Source: Gammaproteobacteria bacterium
Lineage (GTDB): Bacteria; Pseudomonadota; Gammaproteobacteria; UBA1113
DNA: 64,000 nucleotides
Direction: 5' to 3'
Assembly: GCA_021773305.1 (NCBI GenBank)
Contig: JAJFKH010000040.1
Location: 1-64,000 of the forward strand
In this document: one piece after another, positions 1-9,214 of the stretch
Numbering within the stretch: position 1 is the stretch's first letter
How the letters are laid out: every line of letters begins with the position of its first letter
Position numbers and translations under genes: made by a program
Notes under the pieces: model-generated
Database searches by the model: none
Told to the model about the DNA's origin: nothing
Seen by the model: the letters and a program-made list of their open reading frames with translations, nothing else

Positions 1-392
1 GGGTGAGCCAATTTTCTCACATGGGTAAGGGCAACCTCATTAATCATCTGCCTGGCAAGGCAGGTCTTTTGCATATTTTCAAGTAGTTTATCTAAATGAG
101 CCGATTGATAAAATCGTAAGAAATGATTGGCAATTAACCCATCTTCTTTAAGCAAGTCATCAACGACGAGGAGAAATGGCGCTGCCTTTTTCTCACCGTA
201 ATGATGGATGAAAGTTGCTTTGATAGTGGCTCGCTGTATATCCGTGAAGGCTAGCTTCTCAAGTCTCGGAGTTGTTTTGAACTCAATAAAATAATTATCC
301 ACAGCCGTTTGTAATGCTTGAAGGTCTTCTACCGTGTCATCATTGTGGGTATTTGCATCATCTTGATCACTCAATTTCATGATCAAGATCAT
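1..392 (-). CDS. Unknown protein, N-terminal part only (cut by window start)
   Basis: A reverse-strand reading frame is open from about position 404 to the window edge, so at least about 130 residues are coded and the C-terminus is missing. Two in-frame ATGs are available, at 392 and 380; neither has a good Shine-Dalgarno sequence. The N-terminus (MKLSDQDDANTHNDDT from the second ATG) is itself coded by one arm of the palindromic repeat at 346-425. After that the sequence looks like an ordinary helical soluble protein, with segments such as LQALQTAVDNYF, RATIKATFIHHYGEKK and LLVVDDLLKEDG. I do not recognise the family. The start codons sit in the loop of a potential 23-bp mRNA hairpin, so translation may be structure-controlled. 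Confidence 0.55.
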   Translation of the reverse strand, partial: MILIMKLSDQDDANTHNDDTVEDLQALQTAVDNYFIEFKTTPRLEKLAFTDIQRATIKATFIHHYGEKKAAPFLLVVDDLLKEDGLIANHFLRFYQSAHLDKLLENMQKTCLARQMINEVALTHVRKLAH

Positions 393-425
393 GCAAATTT
401 GCGATCAAGATGATGCAAATACCCA
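346..425. repeat. Nested palindromes / 22-23-bp repeat unit, three copies
   Basis: Positions 346-368 and 403-425 are perfect 23-bp inverted repeats (TGGGTATTTGCAT...TTGATC and its complement). Between them lies a degenerate third copy at 381-402, in the same direction as the right arm. The central part also contains CATGATC-AA-GATCATG (378-393) and the 10-bp palindrome GCAAATTTGC (393-402). The block covers the start of the reverse-strand gene. It could be an operator array, an iteron-like element or a mobile palindrome; the sequence alone does not decide. Confidence 0.8.
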
Positions 426-1244
426 ATCATTGAGCATCTTTGTGTTAAGCACCGGCTCCTTGGTAGTAATTATTAATTTCAGCAGCCTCTCGAATCGCAG
501 GGATATCTAGCAACCGTGCAATAATGATGTGGCAACCTTTTTCCGGACAAACTTTTAATGAATTCGGTGTAAGCCGGGGTTCGTACCTGAGAGATCCCCA
601 CGAATTTCTCGTTTCACACAAATTTTTTTGGATGCTGCGGACGAGCCGCAGCACGTAGGCGGTAGGGGGAAAATCTTAAGATAGATCTGCAAAAATCGCC
701 TCTACTTAAAGACAAAAGGCCCACTGGAAGGGGTGAAAAGCTGATATTCATGAGCACCCAACAACCCACCCCTACGTGCTGCGGCTCGTTCGCAGCATCC
801 AGAAAAAGATCGAATAATTGGGTAAAGCATCATGCTTGGAAGCACTCTTTACACGATATTTGGAAGCTTTTCTCCTTTATTAGTTGCATTCTTTAGCTAA
901 TCGCATGTTTTTAATAAATAATTTTCTGATTTTCGTGTCGAACTCTCAGGGTTCGTACGCCAGATTGCAGCAAAAAAGATACAATGCGAAATCTATCCCA
1001 GAGCAAACTTTTTATTGGCGAAATGATGTGGCTTACGGTAGTCGGCTGAATGGATACGGGAATAGTTTACATGAGAAGGAAATTATGGCTTAATTCTACT
1101 TCATAATTAGAGTCTCTCTTTGCCTTACTTTCGCGGATACATTCCGCAAAAATCGTACCGGTTTTTGGGGGAAGTTATTGAGGCATTGTTAGGCTTTTTG
1201 GTTGAAAAAATAAATTCTTACGTTACGGTTATCACGGAGTAAAA
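426..1244. other. Stretch without a convincing gene
   Basis: Apart from the inverted-repeat element at 630-800 I see no well-supported gene here. A reverse-strand frame at 445-654 (69 aa, ending in REAAEINNYYQGAGA) has a protein-like C-terminal half, but its only ATG lies inside the left arm of the inverted-repeat element and no Shine-Dalgarno sequence precedes it. It may be the 3' remnant of a gene cut by the element. A forward frame at 884-1093 starts with TTG without a ribosome binding site and is not convincing. Confidence 0.5.
630..800. repeat. 171-bp element with 30-bp terminal inverted repeats (MITE/REP-like)
   Basis: Positions 630-659 and 771-800 are inverted copies of each other with one mismatch in 30 bases. 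Each arm is itself a hairpin: stem GCTGCGG / CCGCAGC with loop ACGAG. Short T runs lie just outside the left arm and A runs just outside the right arm. The interior of about 110 bp holds no reading frame of note. The architecture fits a miniature non-autonomous element or a paired REP sequence. No second copy is visible in this window. Confidence 0.7.
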
Positions 1245-2621
1245 ATGTTTTCTGGTAGCGATCTTGAATATAGAGCAGGTATTACGATAAATGTTGATGG
1301 GCAAGCATACTCTTACTCATTGGCCTATTTCATGAAGTCCTTTGTTGAGTATACCGAAAAAGTGAGAGCTGAGGAAGTTCAATCCAGAGAGATAATAGAT
1401 AACAATATTTTTAAGCTCGTAGGAAGCGGGGATTATTTTGACATGAGTCAAGCTATTGTTCCTGGCAGCGGGAAATTAACGTCTAAATTTTCTACGCCAG
1501 ATCAGCGTGTAAACACGTCTGAATTGCTGGCTTTCTGGGGAATGGGGGAAAAAATATCTCAAAGAAAAGCTCTTGCAGATCAAGAAGATATCAAAAATAG
1601 CTATCTGTTTTATATAAGCGAAAGAGAAATAAAAATGATGACGGATGAAGATTCAGACAGATATGTTTATGATAAACACCTTGTTGAAAAAAATTCGGAT
1701 ATCTTAAAAAAAGACCGCATAAGCTATCGAGATATGGCAGTCCTTATGAGAAAATTCTCCGAAAACACCATAGAAAATTATTTTCAAGAGCACAAGATAA
1801 CATCAAAAGAAAAACAGAAAACTTATCGCAAACATAATTTCCTCTCTTATGATCAACAAGCTGCAGAGGATATGTTGTCCTATCTTTTCACAGGAACGAG
1901 GTTACTTAATGGGCCGGATGTATTTTCTATTATTGTAGTCATGTTATTCATTATAGAGCCAAGTAGAAATCCTAGCTGTTTTCTACCTAGCCTAATGCTC
2001 TTAGATTTAATCGCTCAAAGAGCAAAGGCACCTTATAACCAACCATATCATTGGGCGAATTGTTTGTGTAATCCATTCCTCGTTTTCCAAGATGATATTG
2101 ATAATGCATATACGAGGAGTCAAAATTACTTTTCAGAAAAAATATCAGGGCTTGGAGAAAAAGGCGTTAGCTGGAAACTTTCTCAAGATGAGAAAACATT
2201 GTTTAATGCATACAAAAAATATAGCGGAGGCAGAAAAAACTTTAATAAGGTCAATGTTTCAGATTTTTTAATGCGCCATAGCGGTTATTTTCCTATGTCA
2301 CACAGATTTTCATTTTCAGAGATTTCAGCAAAAAGACAAGAAGAAATAGCAACTTTATCAGATAAAAAATCTTTTGTTATTATCTCAGATTGGTTGGTGA
2401 TGAGAAATAAAGCCGCCACTTTACACAAAAGTGAAGTAGAAAAAAAGATGTCTGACAAGACGATTAATATAAGTCCAGATATATTAATGCAATGTGTTTT
2501 TCCTTTTTTCTATCGTGAAATAGATGATGTTATTTCTCACAATAAAAAGTTCACATTTGATTCACATAAACCAGAGGAAAAAAAGGAGAGTTCAAAACCT
2601 TTCGGAATAGGTATAAGGTAG
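1245..2621 (+). CDS. Unknown 458-aa protein, effector-like
   Basis: I do not recognise this protein. The ATG is well supported by GGAG about 8 bases upstream (cacggagtaaaaATG). The product is mostly polar and rich in Lys, Glu and Ser, with one hydrophobic stretch near residues 226-253 (FSIIVVMLFIIEP and then FLPSLMLLDLI) that could be one or two membrane helices or a buried core. The C-terminal tail is charged and Lys/Glu-rich (HKPEEKKESSKPFGIG). There is no N-terminal signal peptide. The gene is AT-rich with A-runs, unlike the rpoD block downstream, and stands alone between non-coding stretches. Size, composition and isolation resemble translocated effectors of Legionellales, but that is only an inference. 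Confidence 0.8.
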   Translation: MFSGSDLEYRAGITINVDGQAYSYSLAYFMKSFVEYTEKVRAEEVQSREIIDNNIFKLVGSGDYFDMSQAIVPGSGKLTSKFSTPDQRVNTSELLAFWGMGEKISQRKALADQEDIKNSYLFYISEREIKMMTDEDSDRYVYDKHLVEKNSDILKKDRISYRDMAVLMRKFSENTIENYFQEHKITSKEKQKTYRKHNFLSYDQQAAEDMLSYLFTGTRLLNGPDVFSIIVVMLFIIEPSRNPSCFLPSLMLLDLIAQRAKAPYNQPYHWANCLCNPFLVFQDDIDNAYTRSQNYFSEKISGLGEKGVSWKLSQDEKTLFNAYKKYSGGRKNFNKVNVSDFLMRHSGYFPMSHRFSFSEISAKRQEEIATLSDKKSFVIISDWLVMRNKAATLHKSEVEKKMSDKTINISPDILMQCVFPFFYREIDDVISHNKKFTFDSHKPEEKKESSKPFGIGIR

Positions 2622-3047
2622 AGTCGTAAGACACGCTATTGGCAATATGGTTTGATTCACGGGTATTTTCTACTGTAAATGGCCATAACAATTTGATATT
2701 TAATAATGTAATTTGTATTGTTTTGCAACGAATATTACCTTAAGTTGAATTACCGGCAAATTTATTTGATATTGTGCATATAACGTAAGACGTTATAATT
2801 AACCCATGATTAGGAATTTTAAATGCAAAGAGACTGAGCAAATTTCACAGGTTTTTCGGATCATTGAGTGACATTTTAGGCAACTCATGTTTATTTTAGA
2901 AGCTGTTGGGTGCATAATTGGCATGTGGCCAAAATCACGGCTTCGTTACCTTCGCACCTAATACTGGCTTGCAGTGATATTGTGAGACACATTGGTAGGT
3001 GTGAGAGATTGTATCATTCGCTATGGATATATATTTGGAGAGACACA
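2622..3047. other. Long leader / intergenic stretch
   Basis: No gene is supported between the stop at 2621 and the ATG at 3048. The reading frame of the downstream gene stays open back to 2910, but the extra 46 residues begin at a weak start without a ribosome binding site. The stretch is AT-rich and holds a candidate promoter with an overlapping inverted repeat at 2772-2799. Confidence 0.5.
2772..2799 (+). promoter_or_regulatory. Candidate promoter with overlapping 7-bp inverted repeat
   Basis: A perfect -10 box TATAAT lies at 2794-2799, with TTGTGC at 2772-2777 as a possible -35 box (16-base spacer). The inverted repeat ATAACGT-AAG-ACGTTAT (2780-2796) covers the spacer and part of the -10 box, where a repressor would sit. 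If used, it leaves a leader of about 240 bases before the gene at 3048. Confidence 0.4.
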
Positions 3048-4355
3048 ATGTTTTGTACGACGGTCACATGGGATGAGATAAAACAGCGGATTAAAAAAAA
3101 TAACCGACCCTTCTATCAGCTTGTGGAAGAGTACATGCCGAACGCGAACCAGTACCCACTTTTTCTTGCCCGTTACCCTTATGGGCAAATGATTACAGTG
3201 AAGGGACAGGTGCATCTCCCGGATGCTCATGGTGTGAGTGTTGATATGGCATCTTCAACGGTATCTCTTAAAACACAAAAAGCACTGAGTTATGCAACCA
3301 CCCCTCTGATGCTACAACTTGAACAAACCGCAGAAGCGTTTATTGATGCTAAAAATCGGACAATACCGCTGAACCTTTTTTCTCCAGGTGATTTTTTTGG
3401 TCTTTTTGAGGCTGTTGAATGTTTTACCGGTTGTCGTGCCTACCCTGCGTGGAGTGTGTCCTCAGGTGCGCGGAGTCATTTTTTGATGGCTCCGGTGAGC
3501 AATAAGCACGGACACCAGCGTTTACAACGAGCGTTTCGCATTGAGTCCCCCGCACCTCAGACCTTATATGCACAGTGGGGGGTTTTTAAAGGTATTGCTC
3601 AGCGAGAGTATAGCCATGCACCGTGGCATACGGAAGTGTTACTTTTTTCGCGTCAGTGGTTTCAACCTAAAAATCCTGGTCATCAGCACTTACAAAATTT
3701 TCTGCTGAAAGCCTGTTGGGTTCAGGCAGAGTTGCTGCGTCGAAAATACGAATTCAATGCTTACTGGGAAGCCCTTGCACCTACGATTCGTGCATTAAAG
3801 CCTAACACATATTTGATGGATACCACGAAACACTTGTTACATATTTTTAGTCGGTTTATTCCGGGTTTTCAGATGACGTTGTCCGATGAGGATGCGTTCC
3901 CGGCTCAACTGATTGAGCGTGCTTATATTGATGTCTATCAGTTACCGGGTTATGCACCAGTTATGGTGACACCGAGCAAGACGAGTAGCCAAGGAGCTTT
4001 ATTTTATTCGATGAGCTATCCTACGCTCTTGGAAGGCTCACCGGCGATGCAGCGTAGGCGGAGTTTTCGCAGTGAGCTGAGAAATATTGCTGGATTGCTC
4101 AGTGGATTTTGCCAGGAGTTTCAACAAGAAGCGTTTTTACCGTATCAAGGATTAACTTCCGATGTGTTCTCGTTTTATCATACCGGGACACAAACTGATC
4201 CTACTTTGCATGCTGCAACAACCTTAGCTCATGACCCGAAACTCATCGCATTACAACAACAATATTATCCAGGGCGCATGTTTCCAGCACATAGCCCCTT
4301 TCTCTACGGCGCGGTTAAAATTGAAACTCCGGTGGGTGAGGGCGACTCTGAATGA
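3048..4355 (+). CDS. Unknown 435-aa protein
   Basis: I do not recognise this protein. The frame is open further upstream, but the ATG at 3048 has GGAG at 3037-3040 with 7-base spacing and gives a sensible N-terminus (MFCTTVTWDEIKQRI), so I choose it. The product is soluble-looking with many aromatic residues and no signal peptide or membrane helices. It has conserved-looking segments such as NLFSPGDFFGLFEAVECF near residues 107-125 and YPLFLARYPYGQMI near residue 40. Base composition is closer to the housekeeping genes than that of the gene at 1245. It converges on tRNA-Ile and rpoD. It is more likely a resident lineage-specific gene than a recent import; the function is unknown. Confidence 0.8.
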   Translation: MFCTTVTWDEIKQRIKKNNRPFYQLVEEYMPNANQYPLFLARYPYGQMITVKGQVHLPDAHGVSVDMASSTVSLKTQKALSYATTPLMLQLEQTAEAFIDAKNRTIPLNLFSPGDFFGLFEAVECFTGCRAYPAWSVSSGARSHFLMAPVSNKHGHQRLQRAFRIESPAPQTLYAQWGVFKGIAQREYSHAPWHTEVLLFSRQWFQPKNPGHQHLQNFLLKACWVQAELLRRKYEFNAYWEALAPTIRALKPNTYLMDTTKHLLHIFSRFIPGFQMTLSDEDAFPAQLIERAYIDVYQLPGYAPVMVTPSKTSSQGALFYSMSYPTLLEGSPAMQRRRSFRSELRNIAGLLSGFCQEFQQEAFLPYQGLTSDVFSFYHTGTQTDPTLHAATTLAHDPKLIALQQQYYPGRMFPAHSPFLYGAVKIETPVGEGDSE

Positions 4356-4428
4356 AAAAAAGATCAAGCATTGCTCATGCGGGTAAAAAAATTTTGCGCT
4401 GATGGATGTTTTTTTTAGCAGGATTTGT

Positions 4429-4505
<77 letters not shown>

Positions 4506-4556
4506 GTATCATAACAAGTACACAGTGTACGCTAAAGCGGCTTACTCATGCAACGG

Positions 4557-6437
4557 CTATTCTTCGTCTTCAGCTTCAATAAAGCTGAGCAACTCCGTAG
4601 AGCGGCTGGGGTGACGCAGTTTGCGCAAGGCTTTGGCTTCAATTTGCCTAATTCGCTCTCGGGTGACGTCAAATTGTTTGCCGACTTCCTCAAGGGTATG
4701 ATCTGTGTTCATATCAATGCCAAAGCGCATTCGCAGTACTTTAGCTTCCCTTGCAGTCAATGTATCAAGTACTTTCTGAGTGGCTTCTGTTAAGCCTTCA
4801 TTGGTTGCAGAATCAACAGGCGATAGGGTCAATGGATCTTCTATGAATTCACCTAAGTGAGAATCTTCATCATCACCAATGGGAGTTTCCATGGAGATGG
4901 GTTCTTTAGCAATCTTTAAGATTTTTCGGACTTTCTCTTCTGGGATCAAGAGCTGGATGCTTAACTCTTCCGGTGTGGCTTCCTGGCCAGTTTCCTGAAG
5001 GATCTGCCGTGAAACGCGGTTGAGTTTGTTAATCGTTTCAATCATGTGCACAGGGATACGAATTGTCCGAGCTTGATCGGCAATAGAGCGAGTAATCGCT
5101 TGACGTATCCACCAGGTGGCGTAGGTGGAAAATTTATAGCCTCGGCGGTATTCAAATTTATCCACCGCCTTCATGAGACCAATATTTCCTTCTTGAATTA
5201 AATCCAAGAATAGCAGTCCACGGTTGGTATATTTTTTCGCAATGGAAATGACCAGACGGAGGTTGGCTTCTACCATTTCTTTTTTGGCGCGCCTAGCTTT
5301 CGCTTCACCAATAGACATGCGACGGTTAATTTCTTTAATTTCGTGGATCGAGAGGTTGCTGATTTCTTCTATGGTTAGTAATTTCTTTTGAGTGCGGCGA
5401 ATGTCCGGTGCAAAGCTTTCCATAGCCTGAGAATAAGATTCTCCCGCAGCAATATGTTGATCCACCCATTCAAGATTATTTTCTTGTTTAGGAAAAGAAG
5501 TAATAAATACTTTACGAGGCATTTTTGCTTTTTTAATACACAATTCCATAATGAATCGTTCTTGCTTACGAACTTTTTCCAGCAAAGCACGGATGATATA
5601 GGTTAGCTTATCAAATTCTTTTGCCGTTAACTTAAATTTAACGAAGCACTCGGAGAGGCCTTGACGAAGTTTTACAGTTGATTTATGATGTCTGCCGTGT
5701 TTTTCTTCGGCTTTTTTAATTTTGTCGTAGAATTTTCGTATTTCATCAAAGCGTTTTTGGGTAATTTTTGGGTCGGGGCCAGTGTCCACAGGAGTTGCGT
5801 CTTCGTCGCTGCTGCTATCGCTACCACTGCTATTATCATCTTTTTTCTGTTCTTTTTCTTTTTCTTTGGCTGCGGCAACTTTAGAGGCCGCTTTTGCTGC
5901 TGCGCCAATCGCGTCATCGTCAATGAGATCCGTAAAGTTGACCACTAAATCACCGATACGGCCTTCTTCTTCAATAATGCGATCATATTCGTCTATAACA
6001 ATTTTAACTAACTCAGGGTAGTCGGACAATGCTGCCAACACCATTTGCAAGCCTTCTTCAATGCGGCGTGCAATGGCAATCTCCCCTTTTCGGGTCAATA
6101 ATTCCACTGTTCCCATTTCTCGCATGTACATGCGCACAGGATCTGTGGTTCGGTGAGTTTCTGTGTGGAAGCTACTTAATTGCTCAGCGGCTTCTTCTGC
6201 AACTTCATCAGAGGCCGGATTAGCGGCGGCAAGCAGTAAATCATCTGCATCGGGGGTTGTTTCATAGACATGGATCCCCATATCGTTGATCATACCGATG
6301 AAAACCTCAATTTCCTCGGAGTCAACGACTTCTGAAGGCAGGTGATCATTGATCTCGGCGTAGGTCAGGTAGCCCTGTTCCTTACCTTTGTCAATGAGCA
6401 GTTTGAGCTGCGAGCGCTGTTGTTCTTCTGATCCCAT
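4557..6437 (-). CDS. rpoD: RNA polymerase primary sigma factor (sigma-70)
   Basis: Housekeeping sigma factor that directs RNA polymerase to -35/-10 promoters. Length 626 aa, close to the 613 of E. coli. Region 1.1 starts near residue 10 ([20 protein letters not shown]). A non-conserved acidic and serine-rich insert spans about residues 180-225 ([20 protein letters not shown] and acidic residues). Regions 2.3-2.4 carry [20 protein letters not shown] near residue 436. Region 4.2 has the helix-turn-helix [20 protein letters not shown] near residue 590. The ATG start gives a normal N-terminus. It is the last protein gene of the macromolecular synthesis operon but has about 190 bp of leader with its own candidate promoter, as in other gammaproteobacteria. 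Confidence 0.99.
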   Translation of the reverse strand: MGSEEQQRSQLKLLIDKGKEQGYLTYAEINDHLPSEVVDSEEIEVFIGMINDMGIHVYETTPDADDLLLAAANPASDEVAEEAAEQLSSFHTETHRTTDPVRMYMREMGTVELLTRKGEIAIARRIEEGLQMVLAALSDYPELVKIVIDEYDRIIEEEGRIGDLVVNFTDLIDDDAIGAAAKAASKVAAAKEKEKEQKKDDNSSGSDSSSDEDATPVDTGPDPKITQKRFDEIRKFYDKIKKAEEKHGRHHKSTVKLRQGLSECFVKFKLTAKEFDKLTYIIRALLEKVRKQERFIMELCIKKAKMPRKVFITSFPKQENNLEWVDQHIAAGESYSQAMESFAPDIRRTQKKLLTIEEISNLSIHEIKEINRRMSIGEAKARRAKKEMVEANLRLVISIAKKYTNRGLLFLDLIQEGNIGLMKAVDKFEYRRGYKFSTYATWWIRQAITRSIADQARTIRIPVHMIETINKLNRVSRQILQETGQEATPEELSIQLLIPEEKVRKILKIAKEPISMETPIGDDEDSHLGEFIEDPLTLSPVDSATNEGLTEATQKVLDTLTAREAKVLRMRFGIDMNTDHTLEEVGKQFDVTRERIRQIEAKALRKLRHPSRSTELLSFIEAEDEE

Positions 6438-6548
6438 CTAAATAAAAGCCACAAAACGATTGACAGTTAACTGTATAAACCCCGAAAAATCAGGGACCAC
6501 GGGTATCTTCCAAATAGTAGCCCAAAAGCCCTACCCGACAAACAGCGA

Positions 6549-6577
6549 ATTATATGTCTTATACCTGGAATAATCTA
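6549..6577 (-). promoter_or_regulatory. Candidate rpoD promoter
   Basis: On the reverse strand a perfect TATAAT lies at 6549-6554; the hexamer 17 bases upstream is TAGATT, a weak -35 match. It precedes rpoD by about 110 bp. The leader then holds a small hairpin, CCCTGA-TTTT-TCGGGG. An internal promoter for rpoD inside the rpsU-dnaG-rpoD operon is known in E. coli. Confidence 0.45.
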
Positions 6578-6629
6578 CTATAAATGTGAAAAAACTATGA
6601 ATTTTTTCTTTTTGATCAGTTAACGGTCA

Positions 6630-8384
6630 TTAAATTACTTTGGTTTTTTTCATGGTGATGAGTTGTTGAAGCTGTTGTTTCTCTTCTTCTGTGAGAGGTT
6701 CTATAGCGGCTTTATCAAGCAACATGCGGATTTGAGACTCAATGTTTTGGCCTCTAAGTTTGAGCAAAATCCCATTAAATTCGTCGATAATGCCATCTTT
6801 AGGCACTAATGTGTGCCAAGCTGCAAGTTCTGCCAGTATGGGTTCCCACTCGCTTTCCCGCCACAGCTCTAAGATAGTGCCAATGGTTATTGCGTCATGC
6901 TCTTGGATCCTATCAACAAGTTGATGAAAAATCTTACAAAATGGGTCTTTCATTTGGCTGAGAAAGTCTAAGTTGCCTATATCCACAGCCAGTGTTGGAT
7001 TTTGCAAGAGCAGGGCAATGGCGATTTGGCCTGGAGTGAGCCTTGTTTTACTTGTAATAACGGGTTTGCTGGAGGCAGAAGGGCTTGGGGGAGGAGGTTT
7101 TTGTTGAGTCAAATGTGTCAGTGTTTGTGGATCCAAGCGAGTGAAAGCGCTAAGTTTATCCAGCAGCATTTGCTGAAAAATACCTTTAGGAAGCTTGTTG
7201 ATTAAAGGCAGCGCAAGATTAGCCAGCTGAGAACGGCCATCCATGCTATGTAAATCGCTGCATTGCGCTTTTAATTCTTGGAAAAAGAATTCTGAAAACG
7301 GCACTGCATCATGGATGTGTTGTTGAAAACCTTCTTTGCCTAATTTTCTAACAATGCTATCTGGATCTTCTTTCTCGGGTAAAAAGATAAATTTTGCTTT
7401 GCGACCGTCTTCCAGGATAGGGAGGAGGGATCCTAATGCTCGCCAGGCTGCCTTTTTTCCTGCTGCATCACCATCATAACAAAAGACAATCGTGTCGCAA
7501 TGGCGGTAAAGTTTTTGTAAATGCTGTTGACTTGTAGCCGTGCCGAGGGTTGCTACACATTCAGTGATACCATATTGAGCCAGAGCGATAACATCCATAT
7601 AACCTTCTACAACAACAACATATTCGAAAGAGCGATTCGCTTGTAGGGCTTCATAAAGTCCAAAAAGTTCATTACCCTTATGGAAAATAGAGGTTTCAGG
7701 AGAATTTAAATATTTGGGGGGATTATCATCTAAGGCTCGACCACCGAATCCAATCATTCTGCCTTGGCGATCTCGAATGGGAAACATAATACGCTCTCGA
7801 AACCGATCGTAGTCATTGCCATTGTCTTTTTTTGTTGTCATGCCTGCCTTTGCTAGGGCGGCTGTATGCTGGTGGCAGTGTTTCAGCAGATTATCCCAAC
7901 CCTTTGGTGCAAAACCAATTTGATAGCGAGAAATCACTTTATCATCGAGGCCCCGTTGATGCAGGTAGGCGAGGGCTTGTGGGTGGTGTTGCAGCTGATT
8001 GATGTAGTACTTAGCGGCATCTTTTAACAGTTGATAGAGTGTTTGATGATCTTCTTTGGCATCAGCTCTTGGTCTGGAATTATTTTCGTAGGGAATATTC
8101 AGTCCTTGGATGTTGGCTAATTGTTCTACAGCCTCAGGAAAATTGAGGCGTTCAAATTCAATTAAAAAAGTGATAGCGTTGCCGCCTTTGCCGCAGCCGA
8201 AGCAGTAAAAGAATTGCTGTTTTGGATTGACGGAAAAAGAAGGGCTTTTTTCCGAGTGAAAGGGGCAGCAAGCGACAAAGTTTGCGCCATTTTTACGTAG
8301 TGGCACTCTGGCATCAATTAAGTCAATAATGTCTGTCCGAGCAAGAAGATCGTTAACAAAAGAGCGTGGGATCATGCCTGCCAT
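6630..8384 (-). CDS. dnaG: DNA primase
   Basis: Makes RNA primers for DNA replication together with DnaB helicase. Length 584 aa (E. coli 581). The N-terminal CHC2 zinc finger is clear near residues 38-65 (CCPFHSEKSPSF, then YCFGCGKGGN). The catalytic core follows, with the TOPRIM motif VVVVEGYMDVIAL near residue 258 and the acidic FCYDGDAAGKKA near residue 300. A Pro/Ser-rich linker near residue 435 leads to the C-terminal DnaB-binding helical domain. The start MAGMIPRSFVNDLLARTDII matches the family N-terminus. Gene order yqeY-dnaG-rpoD fits the macromolecular synthesis operon. Confidence 0.99.
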   Translation of the reverse strand: MAGMIPRSFVNDLLARTDIIDLIDARVPLRKNGANFVACCPFHSEKSPSFSVNPKQQFFYCFGCGKGGNAITFLIEFERLNFPEAVEQLANIQGLNIPYENNSRPRADAKEDHQTLYQLLKDAAKYYINQLQHHPQALAYLHQRGLDDKVISRYQIGFAPKGWDNLLKHCHQHTAALAKAGMTTKKDNGNDYDRFRERIMFPIRDRQGRMIGFGGRALDDNPPKYLNSPETSIFHKGNELFGLYEALQANRSFEYVVVVEGYMDVIALAQYGITECVATLGTATSQQHLQKLYRHCDTIVFCYDGDAAGKKAAWRALGSLLPILEDGRKAKFIFLPEKEDPDSIVRKLGKEGFQQHIHDAVPFSEFFFQELKAQCSDLHSMDGRSQLANLALPLINKLPKGIFQQMLLDKLSAFTRLDPQTLTHLTQQKPPPPSPSASSKPVITSKTRLTPGQIAIALLLQNPTLAVDIGNLDFLSQMKDPFCKIFHQLVDRIQEHDAITIGTILELWRESEWEPILAELAAWHTLVPKDGIIDEFNGILLKLRGQNIESQIRMLLDKAAIEPLTEEEKQQLQQLITMKKTKVI

Positions 8385-8412
8385 AGTGATTACGGCTCGC
8401 TAATTAGGTGGC

Positions 8413-8865
8413 CTACAGGGAGCTGAGAGATTGTTTAACTTTTTTACTGACCAATGCACCGTCCGCACGGCCAGAAATTTGAGGCTTTAAACTTGCCATA
8501 ATTTTACCCATATCTTTCATGCCGGTCGCACCTAGTTCATTGATGGTGCTTTGAATGAGATCATCCAGTGCTTCTTCACTCAGTGGTTGAGGCAAAAATT
8601 CTTGTATGAGAACAAGTTCAGCACGTTCTTTGGCAACCAAGTCATCTCTGCCTGCTATTTCAAATTGGCTAATGGATTCTCGTCGTTGTTTGGTCATTTT
8701 GTCGAGCAAAGCGATGATTTGGGCATCGTCTAACTCAATGCGTTCATCGACTTCACGCTGCTTAATGCCTGCCATGATGAAGCGCAAGGTGGATAATCTG
8801 TCTTTATCCTTAGCCCTCATAGCATTCTTGACGGCCTCAGTTAAGTGTTGCTTAAGATTATCCAT
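8413..8865 (-). CDS. yqeY: GatB/YqeY domain protein
   Basis: YqeY-family protein related to the C-terminal tRNA-binding domain of the GatB amidotransferase subunit. It is often found between rpsU and dnaG; its exact role is not settled. The frame is open to 8916, but the ATG at 8865 gives the usual length (150 aa) and the family N-terminus (MDNLKQHLTEAVKNAMRAKD), so the longer form is unlikely. Family motifs seen are STLRFIMAGIKQREVD, the EFLPQPLSEEAL segment and GMKDMGKIMASLKPQI near the end. The gap from the rpsU stop is 22 bp and to dnaG 28 bp, so they are very likely one transcript. Confidence 0.95.
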   Translation of the reverse strand: MDNLKQHLTEAVKNAMRAKDKDRLSTLRFIMAGIKQREVDERIELDDAQIIALLDKMTKQRRESISQFEIAGRDDLVAKERAELVLIQEFLPQPLSEEALDDLIQSTINELGATGMKDMGKIMASLKPQISGRADGALVSKKVKQSLSSL

Positions 8866-8887
8866 GAGGTCAGCTGTCCCTAAGTCA

Positions 8888-9130
8888 TTACTTTTTCTTT
8901 TTCGCTTTTCCACCACGAATACCCCGAGATGGGATAGGCATTTCTTTGAGGCGCTTTTTAATATGGCGTTTAATGGCCGCAGCCTTTCGCTGAGCGCGTT
9001 GCTTAGTGGGTTTGATATAGTGAGAGCGTTTTTTAACTTCGGTCAAGAGTCCCGCTTTTTCACAAGCTCTTTTGAAACGTCGAATAACATTATCTGAATG
9101 TTCATTTTGCTTTGCAGACACACTAGGCAT
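8888..9130 (-). CDS. rpsU: 30S ribosomal protein bS21
   Basis: Small-subunit ribosomal protein bS21, which helps mRNA base-pair with 16S rRNA during initiation. Length 80 aa, slightly longer than the 71 of E. coli because of a basic tail (GGKAKKKK). The core VIRRFKRACEKAGLLTEVKK matches the family. The frame runs up to 9238, but ATG at 9130 has a strong GGAGGT about 9 bases upstream and starts with MPSVSAKQNEHSDN, the expected N-terminus. It is the first gene of the rpsU-yqeY-dnaG-rpoD operon. Confidence 0.97.
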   Translation of the reverse strand: MPSVSAKQNEHSDNVIRRFKRACEKAGLLTEVKKRSHYIKPTKQRAQRKAAAIKRHIKKRLKEMPIPSRGIRGGKAKKKK

Positions 9131-9214
9131 TACGTTTGTTACCTCCAGCCAATTAGTATTTAATAAGAGAATACAGTATACACCAAATTTCAGACGATAC
9201 GCTGAGAACGGGCG

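Noticed and set aside
445-654. 69-aa reverse frame with protein-like C-terminus
   Set aside because: Its ATG is inside the inverted-repeat element and no ribosome binding site is present; treated as a possible remnant, not a gene.
884-1093. 69-aa forward frame
   Set aside because: TTG start without Shine-Dalgarno sequence and no protein-like pattern.
2910-3047. N-terminal extension of the gene at 3048
   Set aside because: The internal ATG at 3048 has GGAG at proper spacing, while the upstream start has none.
5672-5923. Lys-rich reverse-strand frame and several forward frames within rpoD
   Set aside because: They lie inside the intact sigma-70 gene, coincide with its acidic low-complexity insert and have no ribosome binding sites.
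8606-9097. 163-aa forward frame across yqeY and rpsU
   Set aside because: Antisense to two conserved genes, with Ser/Arg-rich composition typical of a shadow frame.
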